DNA of 64,000 bases from Bacteroidaceae bacterium (GTDB taxonomy: Bacteria > Bacteroidota > Bacteroidia > Bacteroidales > Bacteroidaceae). Each line of letters starts with the position of its first letter. Position 1 is the first letter of the stretch. The stretch is taken from contig JAGBTN010000007.1 of the NCBI GenBank assembly GCA_017631315.1, forward strand, positions 124,001-188,000, given 5' to 3'. Positions 17,850 through 27,029 of the stretch are shown here, one piece after another. The translations under genes and the position numbers were made by a program. The notes under the pieces were generated by a model. It saw only the letters and a list, made by a program, of their open reading frames with translations. It was not told the DNA's origin and made no database searches.

Positions 17850-18953
17850 GTGAATCTTTATCCACAACTCATACTTGATGCTCTTGCCACTGTGCGTTAT
17901 CCAGGAACCGGCAAGAACATTGTGGAGATGCAGATGGTTGATGACGATATTCGCATTGCCGGACTCAGCGTCTCTTTTACTCTCATTTTCGACAAGCCCA
18001 CAGACCCCTTCATGCGAAGTGTAGTGAAGGCTGCGGAAGCGGCCATCCATGCTTATGCTTGCAAGGAGGCGGAAGTGGAGATTAAAACCAAGGCTTTGCA
18101 GGCTCCACGCCCCGACCTGCCCGACCTTCTGCCTGGCGTCAAGAACATTATTGCTGTTTCGAGCGGCAAGGGTGGCGTAGGCAAGAGTACGGTCGCCGCC
18201 AATCTGGCTGTTGCTCTTGCACGTATGGGAATGCGGGTTGGCTTGCTCGACTGTGACATTTTCGGCCCGTCTGCGCCCAAAATGTTCCAGTTGGAAGATG
18301 CACGTCCTTACAGCGAAAACATCGATGGGCGCGACCTCATCGTTCCGGTTGAGCAGTATGGCGTGAAGGTTTTGAGCATCGGATTCTTTGTCAACCCGGA
18401 GCAAGGCATTATGTGGCGTGGCGGAATGGCATGCAATGCGCTGAAGCAACTCATTGGAGACGCCAACTGGGGCGACCTTGACTACTTTATTCTCGATACG
18501 CCTCCCGGCACTTCTGACATCCATTTGACGCTTGTCCAGACAATTCCCATCACGGGTGCCGTCATCGTCAGCACGCCTCAACAAGTGGCATTGGCTGATG
18601 CTCGGAAGGGCATTGACATGTATCAGAACGAGAAAATCAATGTACCTATTCTCGGTTTGGTGGAGAACATGGCATGGTTTACGCCTGCACAGCATCCCGA
18701 CGAACGTTACTTCCTCTTTGGCAAGGAGGGCGTCAAGGAGTTGGCAGAGCAGATGGGCCTGCCGCTTTTGGCACAGATTCCTGTTGTTCAGGACATCTGC
18801 GAGAGCGGAGACAACGGCACTCCTGCAGCCACGAATCCAGCCAGCATCACGGGGCAAGCCTTCATGCAGTTGGCGGCTCGAGTTGTTACCGAAACCGACA
18901 GGCGAAGGATTCAGTTGCCGCCCACGAGCATAGTTGGAGTAAAGAAACAGTAG
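17850..18953 (+). CDS. apbC: Mrp/NBP35-type iron-sulfur cluster carrier ATPase
   Basis: A 367-residue cytosolic P-loop protein. An N-terminal MIP18-like (DUF59) domain covers about residues 1-95, then the deviant Walker A loop SSGKGGVGKSTVAANLA and the ILDTPPGTSDIHL Walker B region. The start is a GTG at 17850, giving MNLYPQLILDALATV, which fits the family. The C-terminal CxxC pair used by many Mrp proteins to hold the bridging cluster is not evident: the equivalent loop reads MAWFTPAQHPDERY. It may therefore carry clusters differently. Confidence 0.92.
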   Translation: MNLYPQLILDALATVRYPGTGKNIVEMQMVDDDIRIAGLSVSFTLIFDKPTDPFMRSVVKAAEAAIHAYACKEAEVEIKTKALQAPRPDLPDLLPGVKNIIAVSSGKGGVGKSTVAANLAVALARMGMRVGLLDCDIFGPSAPKMFQLEDARPYSENIDGRDLIVPVEQYGVKVLSIGFFVNPEQGIMWRGGMACNALKQLIGDANWGDLDYFILDTPPGTSDIHLTLVQTIPITGAVIVSTPQQVALADARKGIDMYQNEKINVPILGLVENMAWFTPAQHPDERYFLFGKEGVKELAEQMGLPLLAQIPVVQDICESGDNGTPAATNPASITGQAFMQLAARVVTETDRRRIQLPPTSIVGVKKQ

Positions 18954-18983
18954 ACCACGCATAACCTTAATGTTTCCAGCCAC

Positions 18984-19793
18984 ATGAGAATAGTGAAATT
19001 TCTTCTTTTGGCAATGCTTTTTTCTCTTTCCACCATAACCGAAGGGAAGAGAATCAAGTCCTGTCCTCTGCCGGGTTATAAGCTTGTTTGGCACGACGAA
19101 TTCTCCGAGTCTGCCATCGACCCCAGTCGTTGGGTTTTCCAAGAAGCGCGAGCCGGATGGGTAAACCACGAGTTGCAGACCTACGTGAAAGGGGCCAGCC
19201 CAAAAGGCAGGAAGGTGGCGGAGTGCAAGAAGGGCAAATTGAGGATATACACCTTCCGCGAAGGCGACAAAATATATAGCGGCCGTCTCTACGGAAACCG
19301 TTCGGAAGGCTTCAAATACGGCTACATCGAAGCACGAATAAAACTGCCGAAAGGCAAAGGCACATGGCCTGCATGGTGGATGATGCCGGTGAGCGGAGGC
19401 CGATGGCCTGCCTGTGGCGAGATAGACATCATGGAGGAGGTGGGCGTCGATGCCAACGAAGTCTCCAGCAGCATTCATTGTGCAGCCTACAACCACCCCG
19501 CCAAGACGCAGAAGACGCACCGCCTCATCTGCGAAGGAGCCGAAGAGAGTTTCCACACCTATGCCTTGGAGTGGACCGAAGACTACATCCGCACCTACGT
19601 AGACGGCAAGGAGCAACTCTACTTCGAGAACGACCACCAGGGCAACAACGACACATGGCCCTTCGACAAAGCCTTCTACCTCATTCTCAATGTGGCATGG
19701 GGCGGCGACTGGGGCGGCTATAAAGGCGTCGACGAATCGGCACTCCCACTCACCATGGAGGTAGACTACGTCCGCGTATGGCAAAAGGACTAA
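18984..19793 (+). CDS. secreted glycoside hydrolase family 16 (beta-glucanase)
   Basis: A 269-residue exported enzyme with a signal peptide (about residues 1-21). The GH16 catalytic signature is GEIDIMEEVG near residues 147-156, with the two glutamates as nucleophile and acid/base. YKLVWHDEFSESAIDPSRW at the N-terminus and KAFYLILNVAWGGDWGG near the C-terminus are also typical of laminarinase-like beta-1,3(4)-glucanases. No carbohydrate-binding module is present. It stands alone, without SusC/D partners. Confidence 0.92.
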   Translation: MRIVKFLLLAMLFSLSTITEGKRIKSCPLPGYKLVWHDEFSESAIDPSRWVFQEARAGWVNHELQTYVKGASPKGRKVAECKKGKLRIYTFREGDKIYSGRLYGNRSEGFKYGYIEARIKLPKGKGTWPAWWMMPVSGGRWPACGEIDIMEEVGVDANEVSSSIHCAAYNHPAKTQKTHRLICEGAEESFHTYALEWTEDYIRTYVDGKEQLYFENDHQGNNDTWPFDKAFYLILNVAWGGDWGGYKGVDESALPLTMEVDYVRVWQKD

Positions 19794-19840
19794 TTCCGCC
19801 CCTCCAAAACGAAGGCTGGAAACGCCACATTTCGAGTCAA

Positions 19841-19935
19841 AAATAATGCTTAACCATTCCACGCATAATGGTTAAGCATTATCATCAAATAGGTTAACCT
19901 AATCGAGCAGAAAGGTTAACCTATTTTTTTGCCAT
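19841..19935. repeat. 22-bp palindromic unit array, also terminator-like
   Basis: Four units start at 19841, 19863, 19885 and 19907. Their hearts are GCTTAACC, GGTTAAGC, GGTTAACC and GGTTAACC, each exactly 22 bp from the next. Units 1 and 2 form a 16-bp perfect inverted repeat (19843-19858 with 19867-19882). Units 3 and 4 form a 14-bp perfect inverted repeat followed by a run of T, a good intrinsic terminator for the GH16 gene. Confidence 0.88.
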
Positions 19936-20003
19936 GCCCTACGGATATGACACCATAGGCGATTTATATGTCCCTAATCCTTGTACATTATTAAAAAAAG
20001 ACG

Positions 20004-20011
20004 TACATTTG
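20004..20011 (+). promoter_or_regulatory. promoter of the polysaccharide locus
   Basis: TACATTTG at -7 with a TTG 20 bp upstream. The leader to the first gene would be about 108 nt. Confidence 0.6.
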
Positions 20012-20123
20012 TACTGAAATAGCGGCGTATTTGCAGTGTACACAAAGCCACAGAAGCATGCTTACACATCATGCCCACTATTCAAAAACGCTCATTTCCA
20101 CTTCAGGAACGCAAACAAGCACC

Positions 20124-21185
20124 ATGGTAAAATACAACGTATCACTCGACGGAAAAACCGTCCTCGTGACCGGAGCAGCCGGATTCATCGGCAGCAACCT
20201 CGTCATGCGACTCCTTAAAGACTATAACGACATCAAAGTCGTCGGTATAGACTCTATGACCGACTACTACGACGTGAATCTCAAAAAGGAACGACTCGCA
20301 AAGATAGAAGCACTCGGCCGCGACTGGGTGTTCATCAAAGAGTCCATCGCCAACAAAGCTTGTGTGGACCAACTTTTCGCAGAGTACAAACCCACCGTGG
20401 TAGTCAATTTGGCTGCTCAAGCCGGCGTACGCTACAGCATCACCAACCCCGATGCCTACATCGAAAGCAACCTCATCGGCTTCTACAACATACTGGAAGC
20501 CTGCCGGCACAACGCCGTAGAACACCTCGTCTATGCCAGCAGCAGCAGCGTTTACGGCTCAAACAAGAAAGTACCCTACTCCACCGACGACAAAGTAGAC
20601 AACCCCGTCAGCCTCTATGCCGCAACAAAGAAAAGCAACGAACTGATGGCCCACGCCTACAGCAAACTCTACAACATCCCATCGACCGGCCTCAGATTCT
20701 TCACCGTCTATGGCCCAGCCGGACGACCCGACATGGCATACTTCGGCTTCACCAATAAACTCCGCGAAGGCAAAACCATCCAAATCTTCAACTACGGCAA
20801 CTGCAAACGCGACTTCACCTACATAGACGACATCGTAGAAGGCATCGTCCGCGTCATGCAACACGCACCGGAAAAGCAAACCGGCGAAGACGGTTTGCCT
20901 GTCCCGCCATATATCGTCTACAACATCGGCAACAACTCACCCGAAAACCTGCTCGACTTCGTCACCATCCTGCAGGAAGAACTCGTCGCAGCAGGCGTAC
21001 TTCCAGCCGACTACGACTTCGAGTCGCACAAAGAACTCGTACCCATGCAACCCGGCGACGTCCCCGTCACCTACGCCGACACCACACCCCTCGAACAAGA
21101 CTTCGGCTTCCGCCCCTCCACCCCCCTCCGCCAAGGCCTCCAAGCCTTCGCCAAATGGTATGCCGGGTCTTATGTGAAGAAGTAA
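20124..21185 (+). CDS. NAD-dependent sugar epimerase (UDP-glucuronate 4-epimerase-like)
   Basis: A 353-residue extended short-chain dehydrogenase. The NAD-binding loop is VTGAAGFIGSNL near residues 12-23, the catalytic serine region is YASSSSVYG and the Tyr-x-x-x-Lys pair is in YAATKKSNE. TVYGPAGRPDMAYFGFTNKL is typical of UDP-glucuronate/UDP-galacturonate epimerases of capsule clusters. The ATG at 20124 gives the usual N-terminus; an earlier in-frame ATG at 20031 would add an uncharacteristic tail. First gene of the polysaccharide locus. Coding strand strongly C-rich. Confidence 0.9.
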   Translation: MVKYNVSLDGKTVLVTGAAGFIGSNLVMRLLKDYNDIKVVGIDSMTDYYDVNLKKERLAKIEALGRDWVFIKESIANKACVDQLFAEYKPTVVVNLAAQAGVRYSITNPDAYIESNLIGFYNILEACRHNAVEHLVYASSSSVYGSNKKVPYSTDDKVDNPVSLYAATKKSNELMAHAYSKLYNIPSTGLRFFTVYGPAGRPDMAYFGFTNKLREGKTIQIFNYGNCKRDFTYIDDIVEGIVRVMQHAPEKQTGEDGLPVPPYIVYNIGNNSPENLLDFVTILQEELVAAGVLPADYDFESHKELVPMQPGDVPVTYADTTPLEQDFGFRPSTPLRQGLQAFAKWYAGSYVKK

Positions 21186-21221
21186 CGGCATACGAGAAAA
21201 TAACAATTCTGCAAACATTCG

Positions 21222-22526
21222 ATGGAAAACCATACAATCATCTACCGCCTGAAATGGATAGGAATAGCCCTGCTTGTAGTATTCCCACTCCTGTTCCTCG
21301 GAAGTTTTCATACCGTCGGACCAGTGTCTGCTCGCATAATTGTTGCATACGGACTATTAGTATACACACTTTGGCGCGGAAGCACAGACTACTTGCCGAC
21401 TCGCGGCATACAATTCTACTTCGTATATCTCGTTGTGTATCTTTTGGCAAACCTACTTAACCTTACAGCATTCGACACAAGATTCATCAAAGACTTTGTT
21501 GCCATACACCTCATTTGCTGTATCATCACATTTGCCTTCCCGCGATTATTCAAGAGTGAAGCCTCCATCCAAGGTGCATGGATTGTCATTGTCTTTGGAT
21601 ACCTCCTTGATGCGGTTGTTACTATCATGCAATATAACAACATTTCGCTGGGTTGGGCAATAGGTATGTACCTCAACCCCTTCGATATCGAAAACATAGC
21701 CGAGGTACGCACCTATTATAGTGATGCAAATGAGTTCCGCAAATCCATCCTGGCAGGCATCATGGGTAGAGCCACAAGCAATGGGTATTTTATTGCTACA
21801 ATACTTCCCATCGTAACCTACTTCATATGGGATAAGTTTAAGTTCAAAACACTTTGGGCATATACCATGTTTGCCATTGCAGGTCTCTGCATCTACTACA
21901 TACAGCAACGCATGGCACTGGCTGTGGCTGTAGCGTATCTCTTTTCCATCATCCTGCTGAAAAAGACATCCCCAACGACAAAGATTTTCGCCTCATGGAT
22001 AACCATCATCGTCCTTGCCTTCGCTATAGACTACATACAGAATTACGACCTTTCCAAGATGGGACGACTGGCAAACATAGAGGACGAACTGCGTTCCAGC
22101 ACATTTACTGCCCTATGGGATTTTCTGAGCGATCCCCAAAAGGTTCTGTTGGGATACAACCAAATCACCAACGAGGAAGACAAGACTATGTTCCTTATCC
22201 TTGGGCACAACGCCTTCACGGCTGCATTGCGTCTTGGCGGAATCTTCCTGCTGCCGACCTTTATTGTGCTGTTCTACTATCTGTGCAGAACGCTGGTTGA
22301 GATTGTTCTCTTCTCGCGCCGAGAAGAGGATTATCGCACGATGGGCTTGGCTGTAGGATGCCTTTGCTATCTGCTCTATTCGCAAACCCACTCCGCAGGT
22401 GTGCAGTCGGGCAGCATTATGTTTTGGGTGATATACATGCTGACTTTGCAAAGCCATAGGATAAAGTACGAGGCTATCGAAGCAAAAGGGACTGAAGGAA
22501 AGCCCCTTAAAGAAACGATAGAATAA
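21222..22526 (+). CDS. O-antigen/capsule polymerase-like membrane protein (Wzy-like)
   Basis: A 434-residue integral membrane protein with about 10-11 hydrophobic helices and a larger extracytoplasmic loop near residues 270-320 (RLANIEDELRSSTFTALWDFLSD and LGHNAFTAALRLGG). This layout, and its place between an epimerase and a flippase, fit a Wzy-type polymerase or O-antigen ligase. Sequence in this family is poorly conserved, so polymerase versus ligase cannot be settled here. Confidence 0.75.
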   Translation: MENHTIIYRLKWIGIALLVVFPLLFLGSFHTVGPVSARIIVAYGLLVYTLWRGSTDYLPTRGIQFYFVYLVVYLLANLLNLTAFDTRFIKDFVAIHLICCIITFAFPRLFKSEASIQGAWIVIVFGYLLDAVVTIMQYNNISLGWAIGMYLNPFDIENIAEVRTYYSDANEFRKSILAGIMGRATSNGYFIATILPIVTYFIWDKFKFKTLWAYTMFAIAGLCIYYIQQRMALAVAVAYLFSIILLKKTSPTTKIFASWITIIVLAFAIDYIQNYDLSKMGRLANIEDELRSSTFTALWDFLSDPQKVLLGYNQITNEEDKTMFLILGHNAFTAALRLGGIFLLPTFIVLFYYLCRTLVEIVLFSRREEDYRTMGLAVGCLCYLLYSQTHSAGVQSGSIMFWVIYMLTLQSHRIKYEAIEAKGTEGKPLKETIE

Positions 22527-22534
22527 CAGAATAC

Positions 22535-24061
22535 ATGAACCAGACAGAGAAAACAAAACGCATTGCCAAGAACGCCGTACTGCTCTACATACGCATGGTG
22601 GTGACACTCATCATCACCCTATTCACTTCGCGCATCGTGCTGAAGTCCTTAGGCTTCGACGACTTCGGCCTCTACAACGTCATCGGCGGCGTAGTGACGC
22701 TGTTCGCTTTTCTACGTTCCTCAATGTCCTCGTCCACCCAGCGTTTCCTGGCCTACGAGATGGGCAGCAGCACTGCCGACAACCTCCGGCACGTATTTTG
22801 CGTCTGCCTCACCACCCACATCCTGCTGGCATTGGTACTGTTCGCCCTGGCCGAAACAATTGGACTCTGGTTCTTGAATACACACATCAACATACCCGTA
22901 GACCGCGAAGAGGCTGCCAATTGGATTTACCAGTTTGCCGTACTTTCCCTGTGCATGAACATGGTTTCGCTGCCCTACGATGCCGACATCGTGTCGAACG
23001 AGCGCATGGGGTACTTTGCCTTCCTCAGCATTTTGGATGCTGTACTGAAGCTGGCCATTGCCTATATCGTATTATACACCAAGGGCGACAACCTCATTCT
23101 CTACGGAGCCTTGATGATGGGGATCTCTGCCCTGAACCTCTTTCTCAATTGGATTTACTGCCGCATGAAGTTCGCAGAGACCCGGTTTAGTTTCTTTTGG
23201 AACAAAGCAATGTTCCTGCGCATCTTCAGTTTCTCCGGCTGGACCATCTATGGGCAGTTGGCAGTCGTGGGGTCCAACCAGGGAACAAATATCCTAGTAA
23301 ACATCTTCCACAGCGTTGCCGCCAATGCCGCTATGGGCGTTGGGCATCAGGTGAACTCAGCCCTAACGGGATTGGTGTCGAACTTCCAAACCGCCTTTAA
23401 GCCGCAAATAACCAAGTCCTACGCCTCTGGCGACTACGAATACCTCACATCACTGACCAACTACGCATCGAAGATTTCCTTCTTCCTGCTCTTCCTCGTA
23501 TCGCTACCTATCATACTGAACATTGAGTGGGTGCTGCAGTTGTGGTTGGAGCGTGTACCAGCCCATGCCGGTGAACTATGCATCGTGTTTATCATAGCCA
23601 GTCTTTGCAATGCAGTATCGGCTCCACTTTGGATGAACATCTTCGCCACTGGGCGAGTCCGTAACTATCAGCTGGGGCTCTCGGCAGCCTATGTAGCCGA
23701 ACTCATCGCGGTGTATGTTCTTTTCCGTATGGGCTATCCGCTTGTGGTGGGCGTGAGCATGAAGGCAGTGCTCAATTTTGTCGTTGTCTTTGTAAGACTT
23801 TACTATACCCATACCACGCAACCACAGTTCTCGCTCGTAAGCTACTCCCGCCAGGTGCTACTCCCCGTGTTCTGTGCTGCAATACTCACCATTGCAGTAT
23901 CTCTGCCGGTGGCGAATATGACTAATAATGATTTGATAAGACTTTCACTCACCCCTATAATAGTAATCGTATCGATTGCTTTAGCATATTTCGTCGGATT
24001 GAACAAAAGAGAAAAAAAATCGTTAAGGAACTTGATTTATAAATACAAAAGACATGCTTAG
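22535..24061 (+). CDS. polysaccharide flippase (Wzx-like, MOP superfamily)
   Basis: A 508-residue membrane protein with about 14 hydrophobic helices. RIVLKSLGFDDFGLYNVIGGVVTLFAFL near residues 30-60 and SSTQRFLAYEMG are typical of Bacteroidetes polysaccharide transporters that flip undecaprenyl-linked repeat units. It begins 8 bp after the polymerase-like gene and overlaps the following acetyltransferase by 8 bp. Composition turns AT-rich towards its 3' end. Confidence 0.9.
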   Translation: MNQTEKTKRIAKNAVLLYIRMVVTLIITLFTSRIVLKSLGFDDFGLYNVIGGVVTLFAFLRSSMSSSTQRFLAYEMGSSTADNLRHVFCVCLTTHILLALVLFALAETIGLWFLNTHINIPVDREEAANWIYQFAVLSLCMNMVSLPYDADIVSNERMGYFAFLSILDAVLKLAIAYIVLYTKGDNLILYGALMMGISALNLFLNWIYCRMKFAETRFSFFWNKAMFLRIFSFSGWTIYGQLAVVGSNQGTNILVNIFHSVAANAAMGVGHQVNSALTGLVSNFQTAFKPQITKSYASGDYEYLTSLTNYASKISFFLLFLVSLPIILNIEWVLQLWLERVPAHAGELCIVFIIASLCNAVSAPLWMNIFATGRVRNYQLGLSAAYVAELIAVYVLFRMGYPLVVGVSMKAVLNFVVVFVRLYYTHTTQPQFSLVSYSRQVLLPVFCAAILTIAVSLPVANMTNNDLIRLSLTPIIVIVSIALAYFVGLNKREKKSLRNLIYKYKRHA

Positions 24062-24689
24062 AAAAATATACGCTACAATTCGAAAATCGATAAAGAACAT
24101 AAAAGTGTATTATGTCCGAAAGGATATTATAAAACAATGTACTTTAGTTGGAACATCTCATGGATTTCGTGTAACCTCCAAGATAAGGCTCCTACATGGA
24201 TCTGTGCCAAAGGATGTAATATTGCAAGAACATAGTGAAGTGTTTGGCACAATTAGCAGTTATAACCATGGGAAGGTAATTATGTACCCATGGTCAAAAT
24301 TAGGACATGGCAGCGAAATTAGCTGTGCAAATCATATTGAGATAGGACGTGATACGGCCATCGCTACAGGTGTGACCATTATAGACCACAACACTCATCC
24401 CATCAACCCCAAAGACCGAAGATACATGCGTCATACCCCTCACCACTCAATGGAGAGATCACCAATGTATGCGGCTAACGCGCCTATCATTATTGGTGAA
24501 AATGTATGGATTGGTTCCAATGCACGCATCCAAAAAGGTGTCACTATTGGCGACAACGCCATCATCGCAGCCAACTCTGTTGTGACCAAAGATGTACCCG
24601 CCAATACTATCGCTGCCGGCAATCCTGCTAGGATTGTAAAAGAACATATTGACCAAACAACAACACCAATATTCCCTATTAACGGGTAA
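24054..24689 (+). CDS. left-handed beta-helix acyltransferase
   Basis: A 211-residue hexapeptide-repeat protein, probably a sugar O-acetyltransferase. The repeats run from about residue 90 (ISCANHIEIGRDTAIATGVTI) to 200, with the active-site loop IIDHNTHPI and the family ending ANSVVTKDVPANTIAAGNPARIVKEH. It overlaps the flippase gene by 8 bp. Opens the AT-rich, probably acquired, part of the locus. Confidence 0.88.
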   Translation: MLRKIYATIRKSIKNIKVYYVRKDIIKQCTLVGTSHGFRVTSKIRLLHGSVPKDVILQEHSEVFGTISSYNHGKVIMYPWSKLGHGSEISCANHIEIGRDTAIATGVTIIDHNTHPINPKDRRYMRHTPHHSMERSPMYAANAPIIIGENVWIGSNARIQKGVTIGDNAIIAANSVVTKDVPANTIAAGNPARIVKEHIDQTTTPIFPING

Positions 24690-24760
24690 GGAATAATTAC
24701 CATATTAGCATCAGTTATATTTAAGTACTATAATACACCGCTTTCATTAAAAACTAATTC

Positions 24761-25921
24761 ATGAAAATTTGTATAATCTGCCATCGTTATACACACAAAG
24801 ATAACATGGTTCACGTCTTTGTTAAGAAGCTGGTTGATCAATGGGCTCTAATGGGACACCAATGCGTCGTAATATCACCACTCTCAATTGTACACACACT
24901 AGCAGGGAAAGAGAAGGCTGCGCCAGAAGTGGAACATCAAATAGTGGCAGAAGGGATCACTGTAGATGTATATCGCCCACATTATTACACAATACCTAAA
25001 CTGAATCTTTTCGGAGTGAATCTTAATAGAAATTGTGTACAACGATGCATTGAAAAGACTATAAAAAATACACACATTGATTTTGATGTAATATATTGTC
25101 ATTTTTACGATATGGCAGCTGTCGGATGGCATTATGCTCACCATAATAATATTCCGCTTTTTGTCGCCTCTGGAGAAAGCACAATCCACCGCTTAAAAAA
25201 GCCCTGTTTCTCATACTCTTACGAAAAAATGAGAAATGCTCTTTATGGAGTCGTGGCTGTATCAAGCAAAAATAAAGAAGAAGCCATCAGGATGGGATAT
25301 GCCTACGAAAGCAACACGAAAGTATTCCCCAATGGAACTAATCTTGAATTATTTCACAAGATGGATAAAATTCAATGTCGCAAAGAGCTTAATTTACCCC
25401 TAAACAAATTCATTATCATCTGTGTCGGACAATTCATAGAACGTAAAGGGCAAAAGAGAATTCTCGAAGCCATTGATCAAATAAGCAACAACAACATCAA
25501 AACTATTTTTATTGGAAAAGGCGATGACTCGTTTGAACACGAAAGTATTGTTTTCAAAGGAACCGTAAAGAATAACAAATTACCTTACTATTTGAATGCT
25601 GCAGACATATTTGTATTGCCCACAAGAAGTGAAGGATGCTGCAACGCAATAGTTGAGGCCCTTGCATGTGGCTTACCCATTATTTCATCTGATTTACCCT
25701 TTAATCACGATGTATTAAATGTGGAGAACTCAATTCTTATTAACCCCGACAAAATTAATGAAATAGCTGATGCAATTAATAAATTATATAGCGATCATGT
25801 GTTAAGAGAAATGAAAGCTCAGAAATCACTAGAAATGGGAGGGAAATTAGCAATAGAAAGAAGAGCTTACGACATTATTACCTTCATGCATGAAAAAATA
25901 CAGCAGAGAAAGAAAAAATGA
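24761..25921 (+). CDS. GT4-family glycosyltransferase
   Basis: A 386-residue GT-B fold enzyme. The N-terminal domain has CIICHRYTHKDNMVHVFVKKLVDQW and the C-terminal Glycos_transf_1 domain has IICVGQFIERKGQKRILEAI, YYLNAADIFVLPTRSEGCCNAIVEALACGLPII, including the E-x7-E donor-binding motif (EGCCNAIVE). Donor sugar unknown. AT-rich with short codon-preference differences from neighbours. The next gene overlaps by 4 bp (ATGA). Confidence 0.92.
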   Translation: MKICIICHRYTHKDNMVHVFVKKLVDQWALMGHQCVVISPLSIVHTLAGKEKAAPEVEHQIVAEGITVDVYRPHYYTIPKLNLFGVNLNRNCVQRCIEKTIKNTHIDFDVIYCHFYDMAAVGWHYAHHNNIPLFVASGESTIHRLKKPCFSYSYEKMRNALYGVVAVSSKNKEEAIRMGYAYESNTKVFPNGTNLELFHKMDKIQCRKELNLPLNKFIIICVGQFIERKGQKRILEAIDQISNNNIKTIFIGKGDDSFEHESIVFKGTVKNNKLPYYLNAADIFVLPTRSEGCCNAIVEALACGLPIISSDLPFNHDVLNVENSILINPDKINEIADAINKLYSDHVLREMKAQKSLEMGGKLAIERRAYDIITFMHEKIQQRKKK

Positions 25922-27027
25922 AGATCTATTATTATGCATATACAAACAAAGGTAATCTTGGTGATTTACTAATAACAAAATACCAAATTGAAGAGTATGC
26001 AAAATACTGTGACGTCTATGTTGATTGTCATGGTATGCCTCCCGACTTTTGTCATGTCATATTTGACACGACTTCACCTAATATAAAGAATTTTGAACAT
26101 GAATATGGTATATACTTTAGAAGCATAAATATATTTAAGATCATCCAAATTCTAAATCGCCAAGGATTCACCCATTTCTGCGACAGCCCAGGTCCAAGAG
26201 TACCTTTGCGATGGCCATTGCACAGAATGCTCATCAAACTAGCGCGTCTGTCCATTCCTAACTTCTTTTTAAGCAAGAAAATTATACGAATTTCCTTAGG
26301 TGTAGACTTATATTTCAATCATCACAATATTTTTTCAAGACTTAACAAATGGAACTTCAATCAAAATGATGTATTAGGAATACGCTCCAAACCTAATTTA
26401 GCAATACTACAGAACGTATTTCGTAATGTTTGCTATACGCCTGATATGGCATTCCTATATCCTAAATACAAATCATGTTTTTTTGAATCAAAAAGGAATA
26501 GAATAGCATTGTCATTCAAATTTGTGAAGAACTATGACAATTTGATCAAAGCAATACAAGTCCTGGGGGAATTTGCTGAGAATCATCAACTTGAAATAGA
26601 TATTTTATTTCAAGTTGATGAAGACGAATATGTTGGCAAGAAATTATACCAAGACTTAGAACAATACCATATACATTTTATAGAAAAACCGATTGATTTT
26701 TATTCCCTTTGCACATATCAAAAATATGATGTTGTTATTAGTAATCGATTACATGTCCTACTTATGGCTACAATGAATGGGGCAATACCTTTGGGGTTAA
26801 TCAGCCACAATAGAATGGAAAATAAAATCAAGGATATCTTCGATAGCATTTTTGAAAGGCAACTAGTCTCCTATATAGAAGATTTTAATGAACACACACT
26901 TCCTCCTATTTTTAACAATATAGATATCATCAAAAAGGAAATTTGTGCATGTGTAGAAACACAGCGTAACTTATGCTCATTCACATTTGCTAATTTGTTT
27001 CAATCTTCACCCATTAATGAAAAATAA
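25918..27027 (+). CDS. polysaccharide pyruvyl transferase family protein
   Basis: A 369-residue protein. YTNKGNLGDLLITKYQIEEYAKY at the N-terminus and a later VVISNRLHVLLMATMNGAIPLGL (residues near 275-300) are the two signatures of the polysaccharide pyruvyl transferase family, which adds ketal-linked pyruvate from PEP to sugars. Overlaps the GT4 gene by 4 bp. Strongly AT-rich. Confidence 0.82.
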   Translation: MKIYYYAYTNKGNLGDLLITKYQIEEYAKYCDVYVDCHGMPPDFCHVIFDTTSPNIKNFEHEYGIYFRSINIFKIIQILNRQGFTHFCDSPGPRVPLRWPLHRMLIKLARLSIPNFFLSKKIIRISLGVDLYFNHHNIFSRLNKWNFNQNDVLGIRSKPNLAILQNVFRNVCYTPDMAFLYPKYKSCFFESKRNRIALSFKFVKNYDNLIKAIQVLGEFAENHQLEIDILFQVDEDEYVGKKLYQDLEQYHIHFIEKPIDFYSLCTYQKYDVVISNRLHVLLMATMNGAIPLGLISHNRMENKIKDIFDSIFERQLVSYIEDFNEHTLPPIFNNIDIIKKEICACVETQRNLCSFTFANLFQSSPINEK

Positions 27028-27029
27028 TT

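Noticed and set aside
17832-19862. 676-codon open frame antisense to the Mrp and GH16 genes
   Set aside because: It spans two clear genes on the plus strand and has no recognisable domain.
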